Part shown: one piece after another, positions 6,826 to 13,387 of the stretch
Layout: each line of letters starts with the position of its first letter
Numbering within the stretch: the first letter of the stretch is position 1
DNA from: Nitrospirota bacterium
Lineage (GTDB): Bacteria > Nitrospirota > Thermodesulfovibrionia > UBA6902 > BMS3Bbin08
Length of the DNA: 14,454 bases
Direction of reading: 5' to 3'
Assembly: GCA_016208845.1 (NCBI GenBank)
Contig: JACQXH010000101.1
Location: 1-14,454 of the forward strand
Made by a program: the position numbers and the translations under genes
Notes under the pieces: model-generated
The model's input: the letters and a program-made list of their open reading frames with translations, nothing else
What the model was told of the DNA's origin: nothing
Databases searched by the model: none

Positions 6826-7218
6826 TCATGAAAGCTTTTTTATAAAGGCGGTAAAATCTCTTATAGCAACGGGAACACTTTTATGCACAAGACGATGATC
6901 TATTTCCTCATATTCATGAACAAGTATATTCCTTAATCCTGCGCCGAGGGCCAGACTTTTGCCCAACTTCTTACTTATTATCCCCAGCTCGCCAGCCCTT
7001 AAAAAAGCTGCCTTGTAGGAGGCAGGAGGATCTTCACCTTGTTCAGATATTAAATGGAAAATTATATCACTGGAGGTCATTACAAGCAATTCAAGCAGGC
7101 GCTCGATCTCATAATGCTTCTCCATAAAGTTATTAAAAGAGACTTTTTTATTAGGCAGCAGGTCGTTAAGATACCTTGTCATTGATACAAGTTTTTTCCT
7201 GACAACATCAGGCGACAT
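6826..7218 (-). CDS. hepT: HepT-like HEPN ribonuclease toxin
   Basis: The 130-residue helical protein is of the HepT/DUF86 type. The HEPN catalytic motif R-x4-H-x-Y is intact as R96-N-I-L-V-H101-E-Y103. HepT is an RNase toxin that cuts RNA, including tRNA in studied systems. Its MntA partner silences it by transferring AMP to the motif tyrosine (here Y103). The start overlaps the end of the mntA frame by 11 bp, indicating translational coupling, with the antitoxin gene first. Length is typical for the family and no damage is seen. The broken UMF1 gene starts 10 bp downstream. Confidence 0.93.
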   Translation of the reverse strand: MSPDVVRKKLVSMTRYLNDLLPNKKVSFNNFMEKHYEIERLLELLVMTSSDIIFHLISEQGEDPPASYKAAFLRAGELGIISKKLGKSLALGAGLRNILVHEYEEIDHRLVHKSVPVAIRDFTAFIKKLS

Positions 7219-7609
7219 TTTTCATTTTCCTAATAAATTGTTTGAGATATTTCTTTTGCATCGATCTTAATTTTTCCGAATCAATATAGAGCTTCCAGGC
7301 CTTTAATCTTTCCTTGTCAAAAATGCCGGGATTTTCTTCGTAAATAAGTTTTCCATTGAAAAATATTTCATAAAGGAGCAGCGGGTCCGTATCAGCTCCG
7401 AGGATAACAAGGTCTATATTCTTCCCTTCAAATAAATCATTAAGCTTGTAAATCAGCCTGAGTTTTGGAATCCCTGCTCCATGCTTAATCTTAACAGCCA
7501 GATCCATATCACTCTTGGTGTGCACTTTCCCGGAAGCCTGAGAGCCAAAAACTATAAGCAGCTCGATATTGTTTTTATTGAAAAATTTATTCAGTTTTTC
7601 TTTTTCCAT
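7208..7609 (-). CDS. mntA: MntA-like minimal nucleotidyltransferase antitoxin
   Basis: The 133-residue protein belongs to the minimal nucleotidyltransferase (MNT) group. It carries the G-S-x10-D-x-D active site as G22-S23 ... D34-M-D36 after the hydrophobic strand LLIVF, and a later acidic strand NIDLVIL that could hold the third metal ligand. In MntA/HepT systems this enzyme AMPylates the toxin, so it neutralises by modification rather than only by binding. The C-terminal region, after about residue 95, is rich in Lys and Arg. The ATG at 7609 has no clear ribosome binding site. The gene is about 47 bp from xseB on the same strand, so it could be read from the xseB transcript. The frame is intact. 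Confidence 0.92.
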   Translation of the reverse strand: MEKEKLNKFFNKNNIELLIVFGSQASGKVHTKSDMDLAVKIKHGAGIPKLRLIYKLNDLFEGKNIDLVILGADTDPLLLYEIFFNGKLIYEENPGIFDKERLKAWKLYIDSEKLRSMQKKYLKQFIRKMKNVA

Positions 7610-7655
7610 GGAATAATCATAAGATTAGAGGACCGCATTGTCAAGCCGCAGCATT

Positions 7656-7862
7656 TCACTTGTCTTCTTTCTCAAATTCTTTCAGGACTTTTTTTATTTC
7701 ATCGTCTGTTGTTTTCAATCTGCCCCTGCAAAGCTTAATAAGAAACGCCGCCCTCTTCACCTTTTCAGTCAGCACATCAACATCTACTGTTTCATTCTCA
7801 ATCTCGGCAACAATTGATTCGATCTCTTCGATAGCGTCTTTATAACCTGGTATTTCGTTCAT
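7656..7862 (-). CDS. xseB: Exodeoxyribonuclease VII small subunit
   Basis: The 68-residue helical protein has the XseB pattern: YKDAIEEIESIVAEIEN, a central helix, then the signature AAFLIKLCRGRLKTTDDEI. With XseA it forms exonuclease VII, which degrades single-stranded DNA from both ends and acts in repair. There are two adjacent ATGs (7865 and 7862). The second is preferred because GGGGAGG stands only 2 nt before the first but 5 nt before the second. It normally follows xseA closely; here about 320 bp of repeat-bearing DNA separates them, although both lie on the same strand with xseA upstream. Confidence 0.92.
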   Translation of the reverse strand: MNEIPGYKDAIEEIESIVAEIENETVDVDVLTEKVKRAAFLIKLCRGRLKTTDDEIKKVLKEFEKEDK

Positions 7863-8183
7863 CATTGCCTCCCCGTTTTCTTACCATATTATCAAAATAT
7901 AACCACAGAGGACACAGAGAACATATTTTAAAAGCAGACTGAAAGATATCTTATTTCCTCCCCTCTGTGTTCTCATAATCACTTTCCTTTCTATAATTAT
8001 TGTCGTGCAATCTGCATTGTGCAATTTCACAAGAAACTTCCTTACTCCTGCGAAAGCAGAAACCCTTTTTTCAAAAGAAACAACGACTGAGTTCACAGAG
8101 TCTTTTAATATCTATATTTCTTTTGCTCTGAGCTCTCTGTGGTGAAATTCTGTATTTAATATGTCTTCTCCTCTTTCTCCATA
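7863..8183. repeat. Gene-free gap between xseA and xseB with inverted repeats
   Basis: No convincing gene is seen in this 320-bp gap. ACCACAGAG (7902-7910) and its inverse CTCTGTGGT (8135-8143) bound most of it. A second, imperfect pair GAGGACACAGAG (7908-7919) and CTCTGTGTTCTC (7963-7974) lies at the left. GTGCAAT, CTGCATT, GTGCAAT (8005-8025) are three 7-bp units. CTGCGAAAGCAG (8048-8059) is a small hairpin with a GAAA loop. The gap looks like one or more dispersed repeats inserted between the two exonuclease genes. Confidence 0.55.
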
Positions 8184-9422
8184 TTATCTTTTGACATTTG
8201 TTTTATTTTCAACCCTGCTTATGATCTCGCCTTTATGGAGAACCGTACTTAAAGCATCCCCTTTCTGTACCTCAGAAACAGATTTGACCGCTCTTCCGTT
8301 ATTATAAGTTATACTGTAACCTCTCTTCAGGACATTACCCGGGTCCAGATGAGCCACACTATTCTCTCTCGACCTGAGCCTTTCTCTTTCATTTTGTATG
8401 AATTTCAGGGCATACCGTAACCCCTTAATAAAAACATAAAACCTGTGATCATTGCCGATTAGTTCTTTTCTGACCGAACCTTCCACATTTTTCGCAAGAA
8501 GTGTAAGCGTTTTCTTATGATCAGAGGCAAGTTTGTTCACACCATGAATTAATCCGTGAGCAGATGAATCCACCCTGTCTTCAAAATCCTTTACCTTATT
8601 AATGATCAGGTCAGCAACTGCAGTGGGGGTCTTGGCACGTGAATGCGATACCTCATCAACAACTGTGACGTCCCTTTCATGACCTATACCTGATATCACC
8701 GGAATCGGCAAAAACGCGATGGCCCTCGCTATTTCATAACTGTCAAAGCAAAGGAGGTCAGCCTGTCCGCCGCCGCCCCTGACGATAACAAGTACATCTA
8801 AACAGGCAGAATCTTCTGCACATTTTTTAAGGGCCTTTACAATCGACATCTCTGCATTGTCTCCCTGCATCAAGGCCTCATAGAGCGTGCATGTGAATTT
8901 ATAATCATAAGGATTCTTCATTAAATGGGTCATCAGATCTTCATAACCCGCTGCTGTGGCTGATGAGATTATCCCGATCCTTTGCGGCACAAACGGGAAT
9001 TCCAGTATTTTATTCCTGTCCTTCAACCCCTCTTTTTGAAGCCTCTCGAGTATCTCTTTTCTCTTAACTGCCAGCTCTCCTATCGTATAAGATGGGTCTA
9101 TGTCTATGATATTGAGCTTAAGGCCGTATCTTTCGTGGAAATTGACATATGCCTCAAAAAGTATCTTTATCCCCTTACGGAGATCTGTCCCTGTTGCATC
9201 CCTGAACTGTGAAGAAAGTCTTTTATATTTATCCGCCCATATGACCGCCTTGATCTCAGCCCTGATCACATCTTCGTCTTTATCGATAAGGGTCAAATAA
9301 CAGTGATTCCTGATATCAATAGACGCTATCTCAGCAGTAACGAGAAATGTCTGCGGGAAAGCATTCTCCATTACTGCCCTTATTACCTGATTCAGTTCAT
9401 ACAGGGAAAATGTCCTGGGCAT
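8184..9422 (-). CDS. xseA: Exodeoxyribonuclease VII large subunit
   Basis: This is the catalytic subunit of exonuclease VII, 412 residues, of normal length. An N-terminal OB-fold domain spans about residues 1-110 (TFLVTAEIASID, HCYLTLIDKDEDVIRAEIKAVIW). The core begins with FPFVPQRIGIISSATAAGYEDL (143-163). It continues with VIVRGGGGQADLLCFDSYEIARAIA and PIPVISGIGHERDVTVVDEVSHSRAKTPTA (about 212-268), the family's best-conserved stretch. A coiled segment follows, then RGYSIT and a terminal GDALSTVLHKGEI. The ATG at 9422 is preceded by AAAGGAT, a modest ribosome binding site, and a TATAAT at 9449-9444 may be its -10 element. The identification is secure. Confidence 0.97.
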   Translation of the reverse strand: MPRTFSLYELNQVIRAVMENAFPQTFLVTAEIASIDIRNHCYLTLIDKDEDVIRAEIKAVIWADKYKRLSSQFRDATGTDLRKGIKILFEAYVNFHERYGLKLNIIDIDPSYTIGELAVKRKEILERLQKEGLKDRNKILEFPFVPQRIGIISSATAAGYEDLMTHLMKNPYDYKFTCTLYEALMQGDNAEMSIVKALKKCAEDSACLDVLVIVRGGGGQADLLCFDSYEIARAIAFLPIPVISGIGHERDVTVVDEVSHSRAKTPTAVADLIINKVKDFEDRVDSSAHGLIHGVNKLASDHKKTLTLLAKNVEGSVRKELIGNDHRFYVFIKGLRYALKFIQNERERLRSRENSVAHLDPGNVLKRGYSITYNNGRAVKSVSEVQKGDALSTVLHKGEIISRVENKTNVKR

Positions 9423-9443
9423 TTACTTATCCTTTGCACAATA

Positions 9444-9449
9444 ATTATA
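9444..9449 (-). promoter_or_regulatory. Candidate -10 element for xseA
   Basis: TATAAT is read on the reverse strand 22 bp before the xseA start. The -35 position has only GGATTT, so the promoter is uncertain and may need an activator or an extended element. Confidence 0.3.
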
Positions 9450-9624
9450 CTGCCTCATATTCTAACAAATCCCGTGGTCCTTCTGGCCGGGATATGATAT
9501 TAACAGGACTTTGCAATCATATGTTTTTTATGATAGCCTTTATATATTAACGGTACATTATTTATAAAATCCCGCCTAACCTCCCTTTGCCGCAAAGCAT
9601 TGCAACGGGAAGTGGAGATTTTTC

Positions 9625-9683
9625 TATTTAATGTCCATTAAATATTAGACTGTTAATAAGCCTTGAGGGGAATAACCCTTCAA
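9625..9683 (+). promoter_or_regulatory. Inverted repeat and leader hairpin upstream of asmA-like gene
   Basis: TATTTAATG (9625-9633) and CATTAAATA (9636-9644) form a perfect 9-bp inverted repeat with a 2-bp spacer, the shape of a dimeric repressor or activator site. At 9663-9683 TTGAGGGG and CCCTTCAA pair through 8 bp (one G-U) around a 5-base loop, ending 27 bp before the ATG. No strong promoter boxes were seen. The rest of the gap 9450-9624 is AT-rich; a piece near 9570-9615 resembles a worn GC-rich repeat. Confidence 0.4.
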
Positions 9684-9709
9684 ATTGATAGACAGCCCGG
9701 TTATATGAT

Positions 9710-11812
9710 ATGCCTAAGAACATAAAAAAAATACTGCTCATTATCGCCGCATCTGTCAGTATTTTGCTCATCGCCCTTGCGGTATTTCTTAAGCTCTATA
9801 TTACGCCCGACAGGGTCAAGGCGTTCCTGATCCCTGAAATTGAAAAGAACCTGAACAGAAAAATAGCGCTGGGCGATCTGCGTATCAGTATGTTTCAGGG
9901 AATAAAGGTCAGGGACTTCGCTATCAAAGAGGCGGACGAAAAAACCGATTTTATTAAATGCAAAGATTTTATTCTAAAATATGAACTGATCCCCCTTCTC
10001 TCAAAAAAGCTGGCCATAACCGAACTGATACTGCTTTCGCCTGAAATAAATGTATCAAGGAATATTGACGGTAAATATAACTTTGAAGGCATAGGCCAGA
10101 AACCAAAACCTGAGGGCATGAAAAAAGAAATACCGGCCGGACAATCCAGGGGACTGCCCGTTTCCCTGCTGATAGAAAAGATAATAATAAAGGACGCCAG
10201 ATTTTCGCTGGCCGATTCAAAAGGGGAACTGCCTGAAATGAAAGGCGCCATTGATATAGATATGGGAATAAAAAGCGCAGACAGCTCTTCATTGCTGTCT
10301 CAGGGAAGCGTGGCCCTGAACATTGAAGATATTGCATTGAGTAAATCTAATAAGCATTTAAAAAATATCACCGCTGACCTTGCATATGAGGTAATGTTTA
10401 ATATACTGTCCAGCGATATAAATATAAGCAGGGCCGATCTGAAAGTTCAGGGAATTCCCGTGTCGCTCGCAGGAAAGATTCTAAATCTTAAAACCTCTCC
10501 TGAGATAGATATCAGGGCAGCTATACCAACTACTAAGCTTAATGACCTGCATGAAAGTCTTGCTCCTTTCATTGAGATAAAGGGGTTGACTATTTCGGGC
10601 AGTTTGACAGCAGAACTGAATGTTAAAGGCAAGACCAGGGAACCTCAGTCACTCCAGATAGACGGTCTTGCTGCACTGAAAGACATTGGGCAAAAATATA
10701 ATAACATCAATGCCGGACTTGACGGAACCCTGAAATTCAGAAAGCAATCAGTGGATGTAGACTTCAGAAATACCGTCGGGGAAAACTCCGTAGACTTAAA
10801 AGGCTCTATCAATAATTATTTCAAAAGACCCGAGGTAAATCTCAACCTTTATTCAAAGCAGCTCGTTCTGGATGAATTAATTCCGGCAGGCTCAAAAAGT
10901 AAAGTCATATCTGAGCAGGGAAAACCAATTCTGACATCCCCGCCGCAAGAGGCAAAACCACTTGACCTTAAGCTTTCTGCACAAGGTGAAGTAAGAATAG
11001 ATTCTGCAGTATATAAAGGTATTACAATGAGTAATTTTTATGCGGGATATATACTCAAAAATAACATATTTGAGGTCCCGAAGCTGACCGCAACCGCCGG
11101 CAAAGGCACATTGAATCTGAACGGCATGGCAGATCTTTCAAAAACAGGCTATTCATACAGCGGCACCGTAATCGTAGATTCAGTTCATGCAGAGGAACTT
11201 GTAAATTCCTTTGTCCCAAAGGCAAAGGATACTGTATTCGGGGTCATGTCGGCAAATCTCAAAATGACTGGTGCAGGAACTACGCCTGATGTCATCAAGA
11301 AAAACATAACTGCCGAAGGAGATTTCAACGTCAAAGATGGAAAGATAACAGACAATAAGATCTCACAAAACCTTGCGTCTTTCCTCGGTATAGATGAATT
11401 GAGGACCATCCTGCTGAAACAGGCACGCGGCACTGTCAAGATAAGAAACAGTGTTGCAAAGCTCGACAGCATATTTTCGTCGGATGACATTTCGATGAAC
11501 CCTGCTGGAGATATCGGACTTGATGAGACGCTCAATCTGGCATTTGATCTCAGGCTGTCGCCGCGCCTCTCCAAAAAAGCAATGGGTTCAGGCGTTGTAC
11601 AATATATAAGAGACGATGAGGGATGGGGAGTGATCCCGCTTAAAGTCTCAGGGACCTTTTCAAACCCTTCATACGGCGTGGATGTTGCGAAAGCAGGCAA
11701 GAGCATCATAAAGAAAAAACTGCTTGATACTCTGTTCAACAAGAAAAAGGATGGGGATCAGACGCAGGATAAAAGTCCTGCTCAGGATATTTTAAGAGGA
11801 CTATTTAAATAA
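9710..11812 (+). CDS. AsmA-family envelope protein
   Basis: The 700-residue protein has an N-terminal membrane anchor (residues 7-29, IKKILLIIAASVSILLIALA) followed by YITPDRVKAFLIPEIEKNLNRKIALGDL and the FQGIKVRDFAI motif, the classic AsmA opening. The rest is a long, beta-rich periplasmic region. Near residues 425-475 comes the later AsmA-like segment (VRIDSAVYKGITMSNFYAGY, then KGTLNLNG), and the end has LRTILLKQARGTVKIRN, GDIGLDETLNLAFDLRLSP and IPLKVSGTFSNPSYGVD. AsmA-like proteins form lipid-conducting grooves or bridges between the inner and outer membranes, so a role in envelope lipid homeostasis is inferred. The tail after about 670 is lysine-rich. No strong ribosome binding site precedes the ATG. 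It stands alone on its strand. Confidence 0.9.
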   Translation: MPKNIKKILLIIAASVSILLIALAVFLKLYITPDRVKAFLIPEIEKNLNRKIALGDLRISMFQGIKVRDFAIKEADEKTDFIKCKDFILKYELIPLLSKKLAITELILLSPEINVSRNIDGKYNFEGIGQKPKPEGMKKEIPAGQSRGLPVSLLIEKIIIKDARFSLADSKGELPEMKGAIDIDMGIKSADSSSLLSQGSVALNIEDIALSKSNKHLKNITADLAYEVMFNILSSDINISRADLKVQGIPVSLAGKILNLKTSPEIDIRAAIPTTKLNDLHESLAPFIEIKGLTISGSLTAELNVKGKTREPQSLQIDGLAALKDIGQKYNNINAGLDGTLKFRKQSVDVDFRNTVGENSVDLKGSINNYFKRPEVNLNLYSKQLVLDELIPAGSKSKVISEQGKPILTSPPQEAKPLDLKLSAQGEVRIDSAVYKGITMSNFYAGYILKNNIFEVPKLTATAGKGTLNLNGMADLSKTGYSYSGTVIVDSVHAEELVNSFVPKAKDTVFGVMSANLKMTGAGTTPDVIKKNITAEGDFNVKDGKITDNKISQNLASFLGIDELRTILLKQARGTVKIRNSVAKLDSIFSSDDISMNPAGDIGLDETLNLAFDLRLSPRLSKKAMGSGVVQYIRDDEGWGVIPLKVSGTFSNPSYGVDVAKAGKSIIKKKLLDTLFNKKKDGDQTQDKSPAQDILRGLFK

Positions 11813-11846
11813 TATATGGAGATATACCTGTCCGGGATAATTTCTG

Positions 11847-11969
11847 AGAGAGGCCAAAAGCCTCGTGAACACAATATTAAAAATCAAATATTATCCCGAA
11901 TAGTCGGGACAAAATTATGGAAAAATTCTGATACCTTAATTTTGATATTTGATATTTAATTTTCGATAT
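11847..11969 (+). repeat. 123-bp inverted repeat, copy A
   Basis: This copy is the inverse of 13225-13347: same length, no gaps, five mismatches by hand comparison, and the first 74 bases identical. It holds two internal palindromes, GAGGCcaaaaGCCTC (11851-11865) and TCCCGAatagTCGGGA, and two sets of 7-bp units: AATATTA-AAAATCA-AATATTA at 11873-11893 and TTAATTT, TGATATT, TGATATT, TAATTTT at 11936-11963. An extra arm CGGGATAAT (11833-11841), outside the copy, pairs with ATTATCCCG (11890-11898). It ends just before the ribosome binding site of the lipoprotein gene. There is no transposase. Confidence 0.9.
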
Positions 11970-11986
11970 ATGCAATGGAGAATATA

Positions 11987-12604
11987 ATGAAATCCGCGAG
12001 ATCAAGAACCTGGTGCTCGATCATTTTTTTATCGGGCTTTTTATTTGCGGTCCATGGCTGTGCAGGGATCGAGATCCGAAGCCTGCTGAAACCACATGTC
12101 AACATGGCTGATTACAGGACCTTTACAATAATAAATCAGGTTAAATCTGACGACAAAAACTATTTGAGGGATGAAGTGCTCCTTGATCATGCTTCGCATA
12201 TTCTGTCCTTGACCGGCTACCAGAGGACCTCTGCTGACAAGGCAAAGGCTCATGTCACCCTTGTTTTCACTGAAGGGTATGAAAAGGTATTCGTCCCCCC
12301 TTCAACACAGCCTATTATTTCATATACCCAGGGAGAATTTACAACTGTTACCGGTACTCTAAACGGGCAGACGGTCAATTTTTTCGGATATATCCCTCCG
12401 CAGAGGATAGAGCATTACGTGGAGGTGCCGGCCCATAACATAGATGTTTACAGACTTGCCCTGAGGATAGACATCTACGACGCAAAAAATCTGAACCAGA
12501 TATGGTCCGGCACAGCTTATATGGAATCATCGCCGGCAAACGCAGTGCCCTATGCAAAGAAAATGATTGATAAGTTACTCAGGCAGGGGCTTCCGGGGAT
12601 TTAA
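11987..12604 (+). CDS. DUF4136-like outer-membrane lipoprotein
   Basis: The product has 205 residues from the chosen ATG (11987), which follows GGAG by 6 nt; an in-frame ATG at 11975 would add four residues but has no ribosome binding site. The N-terminus has basic residues, a hydrophobic run (SIIFLSGFLFA) and a lipobox ending V-H-G-C25. Cleavage and lipidation at C25 are expected, with A26-G27 after it favouring outer-membrane sorting. The mature part begins with MADYRTFTI, as in DUF4136 proteins (a Y-x-T-F segment followed by an alternating helix/strand body), and later has IDIYDAKNLNQIWSGTAYMESSP. DUF4136 function is unknown. It sits inside the inverted-repeat-bounded segment. Confidence 0.75.
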   Translation: MKSARSRTWCSIIFLSGFLFAVHGCAGIEIRSLLKPHVNMADYRTFTIINQVKSDDKNYLRDEVLLDHASHILSLTGYQRTSADKAKAHVTLVFTEGYEKVFVPPSTQPIISYTQGEFTTVTGTLNGQTVNFFGYIPPQRIEHYVEVPAHNIDVYRLALRIDIYDAKNLNQIWSGTAYMESSPANAVPYAKKMIDKLLRQGLPGI

Positions 12605-12761
12605 CTGCACAGGCAAATAGCCTGTAAGCGATCCGTCTAAAATTCAGGTTAATAGCCTGAAGGTATTTAGTCGTTTAGCTAAAAGACTACAGACTAATAA
12701 TCTAAATAACATGTTTTCTAACAGTCTAACAGACTAAGCAGCCTGAGCTGAGTTTTTCTGA
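12605..12761. repeat. Convergent-gene gap with hairpins and AGACTAA-type heptads
   Basis: CAGGCaaataGCCTG (12610-12624) and TTCAGGttaatagCCTGAA (12643-12661) are two stem-loops just after the lipoprotein stop, possible transcript ends but without a clear T-run. From about 12684 to 12738 related 7-bp words recur (AGACTAC, AGACTAA, TCTAAAT, CTAACAG, TCTAACA, GACTAAG), partly in opposite orientation. Periodicity is weaker than at 3986-4062. Confidence 0.4.
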
Positions 12762-13034
12762 TCAGTAAGGAATAACAACGTCATATTCCGTCAGCATACG
12801 GGCTATCTCTTCAGTGCTTTTCTGCTCAAACTTGTTGTCAGGATTATTTGTATAGATCTTGGCGTCCAGGTCCCCAAGGGTCTCGATGTTAAGGGCCATA
12901 TCATCGTCCGGTTCTATCTTGTTGTCCATTACAAATACGTTCACCTCGTCGTCAGCGAGAGTAGCTCCGACAGCCATCCTGAAGGCCTCGCCGTTTCCGT
13001 CCCTGACAAGTATCGCAATTTTCTTTTTAGCCAT
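12762..13034 (-). CDS. Small acidic DsrE-like protein of unknown function
   Basis: The 90-residue soluble protein starts KKIAILVRDGNGEAFRMAVGATLADDEVNVFVMD, an alternating strand-helix-strand layout like the DsrE/TusD fold. It ends with helix STEEIARMLTEYDVVIPY. It has no cysteine, so it lacks the catalytic Cys of sulfur-transferring DsrE/TusD proteins; a structural or regulatory role is as likely as sulfur handling. AGGAGG stands 5 nt before the ATG. The middle (residues 37-52, PDDDMALN) is acidic. It converges with the lipoprotein gene and lies in the inverted-repeat segment. Family assignment rests on fold-like pattern only. Confidence 0.6.
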   Translation of the reverse strand: MAKKKIAILVRDGNGEAFRMAVGATLADDEVNVFVMDNKIEPDDDMALNIETLGDLDAKIYTNNPDNKFEQKSTEEIARMLTEYDVVIPY

Positions 13035-13092
13035 AAACCCCTCCTGATTTTTTTAATGTTGATCATTGAATAATATGGATAAATACACTAAC

Positions 13093-13145
13093 ACGATAAA
13101 TCATAAATAAAGGAAAAGTCAATATATAAATATTAATATTTATAT
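13093..13145 (-). promoter_or_regulatory. Promoter-like boxes with a 22-bp perfect palindrome
   Basis: The 22-bp stretch 13124-13145 is its own reverse complement (centre TTAA at 13133-13136). Directly next to it on the reverse strand is TTGACT (13122-13117), followed after 18 bp by TATCGT (13098-13093), a modest sigma-70-like pair about 60 bp upstream of the DsrE-like gene. A dimer bound at the palindrome would touch polymerase at the -35 edge, as an activator does. In the rest of the gap 13035-13224 only a short direct repeat (GCCGACAT, GCCGACAC near 13201-13215) was seen. Confidence 0.4.
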
Positions 13146-13224
13146 CACACATTTCCAAAACAGCGAAAATAAGAGAGGACAAATGTTGAATAAACACAAT
13201 GCCGACATGCCGACACGTTTAAAA

Positions 13225-13347
13225 ATATCAAAAATTAAAGATCAAAAATCAAAATTAAGGTATCAGAATTTACCCATAATTTTGTCCCGACTATTCGGGA
13301 TAATATTTGATTTTTAATATTGTGTTCACGAGGCTTTTGGCCTCTCT
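13225..13347 (-). repeat. 123-bp inverted repeat, copy B
   Basis: This copy is the inverse of 11847-11969 with five mismatches and no gaps, and has the same internal palindromes. It lies between the etfA 3' end (40 bp away) and the upstream region of the DsrE-like gene. Together the copies bound about 1.25 kb of unique DNA. No target-site duplication was found at either edge. Confidence 0.9.
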
Positions 13348-13387
13348 TGTAAATTTATATTGTACCAGTATATTTATATATTAATTT

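Noticed and set aside
7881..8096. 71-codon open frame in the xseA-xseB gap
   Set aside because: It is made of repeat sequence with no ribosome binding site or family resemblance.
12643..12661. Intrinsic terminator after the lipoprotein gene
   Set aside because: The stem (6 bp, loop 7) is not followed by a T-run, so it was kept only as a hairpin note.
11847..13347. Composite transposon or insertion sequence
   Set aside because: No transposase is encoded between or within the repeats and no target-site duplication was found.
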